DNA from: Methylobacterium longum
Lineage (GTDB): Bacteria > Pseudomonadota > Alphaproteobacteria > Rhizobiales > Beijerinckiaceae
Length of the DNA stretch: 64,000 nucleotides
NCBI RefSeq assembly: GCF_022179385.1
Contig: NZ_BPQS01000003.1
Coordinates: 186,001-250,000, forward strand
Direction of reading: 5' to 3'
Shown: in pieces, positions 58,352 to 64,000 of the stretch
Layout of the letters: the number at the start of each line of letters is the position of its first letter
Numbering within the stretch: position 1 is the first letter of the stretch
Translations under genes and position numbers: made by a program
Notes under the pieces: generated by a model
Seen by the model: the letters and a program-made list of their open reading frames with translations, nothing else
What the model was told of the DNA's origin: nothing
Databases searched by the model: none

Positions 58352-59217
58352 TGCAGCAGCGCCCGCCCGTATTGCTGGAGCGTCTTCGGCGCCGGGTCCT
58401 GTCGCCGCTGTTCGACCGGCTGGGCTACGACCTCGTCCCGGCGGCGCCGGACTGGAGCCATCGGCCGACCTCCGCGCACGAGGTGGCGACGCTTCTCGGA
58501 GCCGCGGCGGCGATCCTGGAGCGCGACCTCGCTGCCGCCGGCCTGGAGCCGGACGGCGACGTCCTGGAGCAGGTCCAAACGTTCTGGACGCTGATTCCGA
58601 CGGCGCCGGTCCGGCAGCGCCGGGGCGGCAGCGGCTTCAACGGCGCGCTGCAGCTCTACGTGGCGATGCGGGCTCTGAAGCCGGACTTCGTGGTCGAATC
58701 GGGTGTGTTCCGCGGGCTGACCACGTGGGTGATCCGGCAGGCGCGGCCCCAGGCCGAGATCTTCTGCCACGATCCCGACCTGTCGGGGCTGCAGTACCGC
58801 GACGTCCGGGCCCGCTACAGCACCGCCGACTGGTCGACGGCGGACTGGTCCCGGCTCGATCCGGCGCGGACGGTGGCGTTCTTCGACGATCACGTCGCGC
58901 AGGGCCGGCGGGTCGTGGAGGCGCAGGCCCGCGGCGTCACCCGGCTGCTGTTCGACGACGACGCGGCCGGCCACCGGATCCACGCCCATGGCGGCCCGGC
59001 CCATCCGACCATCGCGATGATCACCGGACCCGAGCGCAGCCGGGAGCCGATCCGCTGGATCCGCAACGGCCGCCTCTTCGAGCAGCCGGCCGAGGACGCC
59101 CTCCTGCGCGAGGCAGCCGGTCTGATCGGGCGCTCCCACGCCTTCGACGACCTGCACCGGGCCACCGGGTACTCGCCGGCGCGCCTGACCTCCGTGACGC
59201 TGCGGGGTGGGCCATGA
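58351..59217 (+). CDS. methyltransferase-like protein of unknown substrate, 288 aa
   Basis: The start ATG overlaps the preceding stop by one base (TGATG). Central segment ALKPDFVVESGVFRGLTTWVIRQARPQAEIFCHDPD has the shape of a class I methyltransferase/CmcI-like Rossmann strand and loop, followed by a FFDDHVAQGRRV acidic motif. A short tandem STADWSTADWS is present. No signal peptide. The family is not recognised with certainty; it could be a sugar or lipid methyltransferase or a non-enzymatic relative. The gene is wedged inside an ABC-transporter operon. Confidence 0.6.
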
Positions 59218-59322
59218 GCGGATCGGACGCGCGGATGCTCCCTCCCCTCTCTCCAGGTGAAAGCGGTCTGAGACGGGCGTCGCCGGACGAGCAGAACCGT
59301 GCAGAACGGGGGTGCGTTCGCC

Positions 59323-59411
59323 ATGACGGGAGCGCCTCCTTCGGAAGCCACGCTTCCGTCATCGCCCCCCTCACGGCGCAGGGGCAGCCCTTCCCCGCAG
59401 GGGGGGAAGGG
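59323..59411. repeat. two strong hairpins in the gap before the binding-protein gene (REP-like)
   Basis: The 242-bp gap 59218-59459 contains ATGACGGGAGCG / CGCTTCCGTCAT (59323-59334, 59351-59362; one G-T mismatch) and CCCTTCCCC / GGGGAAGGG (59388-59396, 59403-59411; perfect). This style resembles extragenic palindromic elements. It is translated in frame with the downstream gene if the ATG at 59214 were used, giving an atypical N-terminus, so I regard it as non-coding. Confidence 0.55.
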
Positions 59412-59459
59412 AGAGAAGCGGATGAGGCGATTCCGCTCGACCGGAAGGAACCCCTACAT

Positions 59460-61361
59460 TTGCAGCCTCGAACAGCGGAGCGGGCGAGCGGCGTCTCTCG
59501 CCGTGCCCTGCTGGGCGGAGCCGGTGCCGCCCTGCTCTGGCCGCGCGGCAGCCGGGCCGATGCCGACGTCCCCGCCCCTCCCACCGCCCCCTTCGTCGCC
59601 GATCTCCCGGCCCGCGGGCGGAAGATCGGCGCGACCGGCGGGACGATCCGCACGCTGATCGCCAAGGCGCGGGACGTCCGCTACCTCTCGGTCTACGGCT
59701 ACACCCGCCTCGTCGGCTACGATTCCGACCTGACCCTGCGGCCCGACGTGCTGGAGCGCGTCGACGTCGAGGGCGGCCGGTTCACCTTCACGCTGCGGGA
59801 CGGCCACCGCTGGTCGGACGGGCACCCGTTCACCACGGAGGACTTCCGCTACTTCTGGGAGGATGTGGCCAACGAGAAGGCGTTGAGCCCGGAGGGGCCG
59901 CCGGCCTTCTTCCTCGTAGATGGAAAGCCGCCGCAGGTCGAGTTCCTCGATCCGCGCACGGTCCGCTACAGCTGGGACCGGCCGAATCCGATGTTCCTGC
60001 CGGCGCTCGCCGCCCCGCGCGACCCGCTGATCTACCGCCCGTCGCACTATCTCAAGCCCTTCCACGCCCGCTACGTCGGCAAGGACGCGGCGGATGCGAA
60101 GGCCAAGGCGCTGAAGCTGCGCGGCTGGCCGGCGATGCACAACCGCCTCGACGACAATTACGAGCTGAACAACCCGGATTGCCCGACCCTACAGGCCTGG
60201 GTACCCCGCACCCGGTCGCCCGCCACGCGCTTCCGCTTCGAGCGCAACCGCAGCTACCATCGCGTCGACACGGCCGGCACGCAGCTCCCCTACGTCGACT
60301 CCATCGTGATGGACGTGGCCTCGCAGGGCCTGCTCGTCGCCAAGACCAACGCGGGCGAGGCGGACCTGATGTTCCGCGGCCTGTCGATGCTCGACATCCC
60401 GAGTCTGAAGGAGGGCGAGAAGGCGCACCGGTACCGCACCAACCTGTGGCCCGTGGCCCGCGGCTCGGAGATCGCCCTCTACCCGAACCTGACCACCCTC
60501 GACCCGGTGCTGCGCGCCCTCAACCGCGACGTCCGCTACCGCCGCGCCCTGTCGCTCGCCATCGACCGGCGGACGCTCAACAACACGCTCTTGTTCGGCC
60601 TGGGCACCGAGGGCAACGACACGATCGTGCCCGAGAGCCCCTTGTTCTCGCCGGAGCTCAGGACGCTCCACGCCACCTACGAGCCCGCGCAGGCCGCGCG
60701 CCTCCTCGACGCGGTGGGGCTGGACCGCCGCGACGGCTCGGGCACGCGCCTCATGGCCGATGGGCGGCCGCTCGAGATCGTCGTGGAGAGCGACGGCGAG
60801 GCCGAGATGGTCCTCGACGCGCTCCTGCTCATCACCGAGTTCTGGCGTGAGGTCGGCATCCGCCTCATCACCAAGCCGCAGGAGCGCACGAACCTGCGCC
60901 GCCGCTCCGTGGGCGGCCTCACCGTCATGGTCGCCGCCCAGGGACTCGACCTCGCGGTGCCGACCGCGATCATGCCGCCGACGGAGCTGAGCCCGGCCCA
61001 GGCCGAGCATTATTCCTGGCCGCTCTGGAGCCTGAACGTCGAGAGCCACGGCAAGAGCGGTCAGCCCTGCGACGTGGCGGAGGTGCGACAGCTCCTCGAC
61101 CTCGACCGCCGATGGCGCGACACGGACGATGCGGGGACGCAGGCCTCGATCTGGCGCGCGATGTTGGCGAACCACGCGGAGAACACCTGGGTGATCGGCA
61201 CCGTGGCGGGCGCGCTGCAGCCGGTGGTCGGCGCCGACCGCCTGATCAACCTGCCCAAGCGCGCCCTGTATTCCTGGGAGCCCAACGCGATGATCGGCGT
61301 GCAGCGCCTCGACGAGATGTTCTTCGACAGCGGCGCCGACACGCGCGCGGAGGCCCGGTGA
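59460..61361 (+). CDS. ABC transporter periplasmic binding protein, SBP_bac_5 (oligopeptide type), Tat signal
   Basis: Extracytoplasmic solute-binding protein of 633 aa. The TTG at 59460 with GGAAGGA upstream yields a twin-arginine signal (SRRALLGGAGAALLWPRGSRADA). The mature part has the family-5 markers LRDGHRWSDGHPFTTEDFRYFWED, FERNRSYHRVD and RYRRALSLAIDRRTLN. The ATG at 59214 is in frame but would prepend about 80 residues covering the hairpin repeats. Ligand likely a peptide or peptide-like compound. Overlaps the permease start by GTGA. Confidence 0.9.
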   Translation: MQPRTAERASGVSRRALLGGAGAALLWPRGSRADADVPAPPTAPFVADLPARGRKIGATGGTIRTLIAKARDVRYLSVYGYTRLVGYDSDLTLRPDVLERVDVEGGRFTFTLRDGHRWSDGHPFTTEDFRYFWEDVANEKALSPEGPPAFFLVDGKPPQVEFLDPRTVRYSWDRPNPMFLPALAAPRDPLIYRPSHYLKPFHARYVGKDAADAKAKALKLRGWPAMHNRLDDNYELNNPDCPTLQAWVPRTRSPATRFRFERNRSYHRVDTAGTQLPYVDSIVMDVASQGLLVAKTNAGEADLMFRGLSMLDIPSLKEGEKAHRYRTNLWPVARGSEIALYPNLTTLDPVLRALNRDVRYRRALSLAIDRRTLNNTLLFGLGTEGNDTIVPESPLFSPELRTLHATYEPAQAARLLDAVGLDRRDGSGTRLMADGRPLEIVVESDGEAEMVLDALLLITEFWREVGIRLITKPQERTNLRRRSVGGLTVMVAAQGLDLAVPTAIMPPTELSPAQAEHYSWPLWSLNVESHGKSGQPCDVAEVRQLLDLDRRWRDTDDAGTQASIWRAMLANHAENTWVIGTVAGALQPVVGADRLINLPKRALYSWEPNAMIGVQRLDEMFFDSGADTRAEAR

Positions 61362-62374
61362 TCGGCCAGATCCTCCGCCGCGTCGTGACCATGGCGCTGA
61401 CGCTCCTCGTCATCTCGGCGCTGGTGTTCGTCATCATCAAGCTGCCGCCCGGCGACTACCTGACCAACCGGATCATGGAGCTTCGCGCCACCGGCGACGC
61501 GAGCTCGGTCGCGAAGGCCGAGCTTCTGATCCGGCAATACGGCCTCGACCGGCCGGTCTGGCAGCAATATCTCATGTGGATCGGCGTCATGCCCGGCGCC
61601 GCGGGCTTCTCGGGCCTGCTCCAGGGCGATTGGGGCTGGTCGTTCGAGTACGACAAGCCGGTATCCGAGGTCGTGGGCGACGCCCTCTGGCTGACGCTGC
61701 TGATCAACCTGACGGCCGTCATCTTCGTCCATCTCGTGGCGATCCCGGCGGCGATCTACTCCGCAACCCATCGGCACACCGTTGGGGACGCGGTCGTGAC
61801 GCTCCTGGGCTATTTCGGGCTCGCCGTGCCGGGTTTTCTGCTGGCGCTGATCCTGCTGTTCTACGCCAACCGCCTGTTCGGCCTGTCAATCGGCGGCCTC
61901 TACGATTCGGCGCTGACCAACCAGCCCTGGACCTGGGAGAAGGTCCGCTCCCTCCTGGCGCACCTGATCGTGCCCACCCTCGTGATCGGGCTCGGTGGGA
62001 CCGCGGCGATGATCCGGCGCATGCGCGCCAACCTGCTCGACGAGCTCGCCAAGCCCTACACGGTCACGGCCCGGGCCAAGGGGCTGCCGCCCCTCAAGGC
62101 GCTGCTGAAATATCCGTTCCGGATGTCGCTCAACCCGTTCGTGGCGGATATCGGCAACCTGCTGCCGCACCTCGTGTCGGGTTCGGTGCTGGTCTCCCTG
62201 GTGCTCAGCCTGCCGACCGTGGGTCCGCTGCTCCTCGACGCCCTGCGCAGCCAGGACCAGTTCATGGCCGGCTTCATCCTGATGTTCGTGGCCGGCCTGA
62301 CGCTGGTCGGCATGCTGATCTCGGATCTGACCCTGGTCTGGCTCGACCCGCGCATCCGCATGGGCCTGCGATGA
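61358..62374 (+). CDS. ABC transporter permease 1 (YejB/DppB-like)
   Basis: Inner-membrane permease of 338 aa with six TM segments, GTG start. The TM1 region ILRRVVTMALTLLVISALVFVII is followed by the long first periplasmic loop of DppB-type proteins. The EAA-type coupling loop appears as YTVTARAKGLPPLKALLKYPFR. A cytoplasmic C-terminus ends LDPRIRMGLR, the usual DppB-type ending. Overlaps the next gene as ATGA (62371-62374). Confidence 0.94.
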   Translation: MIGQILRRVVTMALTLLVISALVFVIIKLPPGDYLTNRIMELRATGDASSVAKAELLIRQYGLDRPVWQQYLMWIGVMPGAAGFSGLLQGDWGWSFEYDKPVSEVVGDALWLTLLINLTAVIFVHLVAIPAAIYSATHRHTVGDAVVTLLGYFGLAVPGFLLALILLFYANRLFGLSIGGLYDSALTNQPWTWEKVRSLLAHLIVPTLVIGLGGTAAMIRRMRANLLDELAKPYTVTARAKGLPPLKALLKYPFRMSLNPFVADIGNLLPHLVSGSVLVSLVLSLPTVGPLLLDALRSQDQFMAGFILMFVAGLTLVGMLISDLTLVWLDPRIRMGLR

Positions 62375-63516
62375 GCGACGGGACCGCCGCCGGCCACTAC
62401 GTCGATCCGGCGCCCTTCGAGCCGGAGGCGCGGGGCGAGAGCCCGGTCGGCTCCGCCTCGGCCTGGCGGCTGATCCTGCGCAAGTTCCTGCGCCACCGCA
62501 TCGCCGTCGGCTCGGCGCTGATCCTGCTCGCGCTCTACGCCACGGTGCCGTTCGTGGAGATGCTCGCCCCCTACGGCCAGGCGCGGCGCAACGGCGACTT
62601 CCTGTACGCCCCGCCCCAGGGAGTCCACCTGTTCCACGAGGGGCGGTTGGTCGGCCCGTTCGTCTACCCGTACCGGGCCCATCTCGACCTCGATACCTTC
62701 CGCCGGAACTACGTGGTGGACGGAGCGGCTCCCCAGCCGCTGCGTTTCCTCTGCCGGGGCGACGGCTACGACTGGCTGGGGCTGATCCACACCGACCTGC
62801 ACCTCGTCTGCCCACCGGAGAACGGCACCCTGTTCCTGCTCGGCACCGACAAGCTGGGCCGCGACCTGTTCTCGCGCATCATCTACGGGGCGCGAATCTC
62901 CCTGACGATCGGCCTCGTGGGCGTGGCGATCTCCTTCGCCCTCGGGCTCTTCTTCGGCGGGATCGCCGGCTATTTCGGCGGGCTCGTGGATGCCGGCGTG
63001 CAGCGGCTGATCGAGGTGGTGCGCTCCCTGCCGGAGCTGCCGCTCTGGCTCGCCCTGTCGGCGGCGCTGCCGCCGAACTGGAGCCCGCTGCTGATCTTCT
63101 TCGGCATCACGGTGATCCTCGGCCTGCTCGACTGGCCCGGCCTCGCCCGTGCCGTGCGCGGCAAGCTGCTGGCCCTGCGCGAGGAGGATTTCGTGCAGGC
63201 CGCCGAGCTGATGGGCGCCTCGCCCACAAGGGTGATCGGCCGCCACCTGATTCCCAACTTCATGAGCCACCTGATCGCCTCGGCGACCCTGTCGATCCCC
63301 ACCATGATCCTCGGCGAGACCGCCCTGTCGTTCCTCGGCCTGGGCCTGCGGCCTCCGGTGACGAGTTGGGGCGTCCTCCTGAACGAGTCTCAGAACCTCG
63401 CGGCGGTGCAGCTATACCCGTGGCTGCTGCTGCCGGTGCTGCCGGTTCTCGTGACCGTGCTGGCCTTCAACTTCATGGGCGACGGCCTTCGGGACGCAGC
63501 CGATCCGTATCACTGA
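62371..63516 (+). CDS. ABC transporter permease 2 (YejE/DppC-like)
   Basis: 381 aa. After TM1 there is a long periplasmic insertion (about residues 65-145) as in YejE, then GTDKLGRDLFSRIIYGARISLTIG, and the coupling loop DFVQAAELMGASPTRVIGRHLIPN. It ends VTVLAFNFMGDGLRDAADPYH, the DppC-type terminus. Last gene of the array, convergent with the kinase at the window edge, 116 bp apart. Confidence 0.94.
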   Translation: MSDGTAAGHYVDPAPFEPEARGESPVGSASAWRLILRKFLRHRIAVGSALILLALYATVPFVEMLAPYGQARRNGDFLYAPPQGVHLFHEGRLVGPFVYPYRAHLDLDTFRRNYVVDGAAPQPLRFLCRGDGYDWLGLIHTDLHLVCPPENGTLFLLGTDKLGRDLFSRIIYGARISLTIGLVGVAISFALGLFFGGIAGYFGGLVDAGVQRLIEVVRSLPELPLWLALSAALPPNWSPLLIFFGITVILGLLDWPGLARAVRGKLLALREEDFVQAAELMGASPTRVIGRHLIPNFMSHLIASATLSIPTMILGETALSFLGLGLRPPVTSWGVLLNESQNLAAVQLYPWLLLPVLPVLVTVLAFNFMGDGLRDAADPYH

Positions 63517-63632
63517 CCCCGGGGCCGAAGCGGACGGGTGGGGCGGGGATCCGGCGTCCCGGTCAAACCGCCGGACGATGGTCCGCCAGTCCGGGGCGGT
63601 GACGACGCGAACCGCCGGGCGCCGTCACGCGC

Positions 63633-64000
63633 CTATCCCGCCAGAGGCAGCGGCGCGATCCGGGCCGGCGCGGCAACGCTCTTGCGCTCCGCCAGGCCGG
63701 GGGCGGGCACCGGCGCGTTGATGGTGCAGACCACCCCGGTCGGCTCGTAGGACAGGCAAACGTCGCCGGCGAGTTCGCGGGCGAGGCTGCGCTCGATCAG
63801 GCGCGATCCGAACCCCGTGCGGGTCGGCTTCTTCACCGGCGGGCCGCCGCTCTCGGCCCAGCGCAGGAACAGCTGTGTCTCCGCCTCGCGCCGCACCGTC
63901 CAGGAGATCTCGACGCAGCCGCCCTCCTTCGAGAGCGCGCCGTACTTCACCGCGTTGGTGCCGAGTTCGTGCAGGGCCATGGCGATCGAGAGGGCGAGCC
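63633..64000 (-). CDS. HWE-type sensor histidine kinase, C-terminal part (runs off the window)
   Basis: The visible 122 codons form the HATPase half of an HWE/HisKA_2 kinase: N box LSIAMALHELGTNAVKYGALS and G box TGFGSRLIERSLARELAGDV, with a C-terminal Ala/Pro tail. The sensor part is beyond 64000. The frame stays open to the window end; the ATG at 63980 is internal. Confidence 0.88.
   Translation of the reverse strand, partial: LALSIAMALHELGTNAVKYGALSKEGGCVEISWTVRREAETQLFLRWAESGGPPVKKPTRTGFGSRLIERSLARELAGDVCLSYEPTGVVCTINAPVPAPGLAERKSVAAPARIAPLPLAG

Overview
The window looks like chromosome from a pink-pigmented facultative methylotroph of the Methylobacterium/Methylorubrum type, or a close alphaproteobacterial relative. 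The DNA is very GC-rich. It holds a complete anoxygenic reaction-centre operon (pufQBALMC) behind bchCXYZ and crtEF, spheroidene-type carotenoid genes (crtD, crtC), a three-part proton-translocating transhydrogenase (pntAA/AB/B), oxalate genes (frc, oxlT), ppdK, a PepF-type peptidase and several HWE-type histidine kinases. Genus is inferred from gene content and order; no rRNA or tRNA gene was found in the window.

Layout. 1-5.8 kb: an RND efflux operon with two consecutive lipoprotein adaptors, read leftward, and a divergent TetR regulator. 5.8-9.2 kb: a tightly overlapped leftward signalling operon (MHYT-PAS histidine kinase, stand-alone receiver, receiver-HWE kinase). 9.7-11 kb: two orphan genes. 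11.4-17.2 kb: an oxalate/formyl island (formyl-CoA:oxalate CoA-transferase, a stand-alone 10-formyl-THF hydrolase-like protein, a class II aldolase, an OxlT-type antiporter, a GntR/FCD regulator) with a recurring short near-palindrome that may be the GntR operator. 17.8-21.6 kb: small membrane protein, HD-GYP protein, CAP-domain lipoprotein, recJ. 21.7-25.4 kb: pnt operon and an aa3-oxidase subunit IV-like protein. 25.5-38.2 kb: UbiB/ABC1 kinase, PepF, NtrC-type regulator, an L,D-transpeptidase plus DUF882 peptidase pair, a small membrane protein, ppdK and a DUF3096 protein.

38.3-51.8 kb is a photosynthesis cluster. crtE-crtF-bchCXYZ-pufQBALMC are all read leftward as a superoperon, and crtD-crtC are divergent from crtE. 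Two TGT-N12-ACA sites of the PpsR/CrtJ type sit at the crtE/crtD divide and over the bchC promoter, so pigment and reaction-centre genes probably share one redox/light repressor. Hairpins between pufQ and pufB and between pufA and pufL fit segmental mRNA processing.

52.1-63.5 kb is a rightward array of eight genes with mostly overlapping ends: a COG4671-type glycosyltransferase, a GT4 glycosyltransferase, a fusion of a MurG-like glycosyltransferase to a polysaccharide-deacetylase-like domain, then a complete oligopeptide-type ABC importer (double ATPase, Tat-exported binding protein, two permeases) interrupted by a methyltransferase-like gene. It is the best candidate here for an undescribed system. 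A second HWE-type kinase runs off the right edge.
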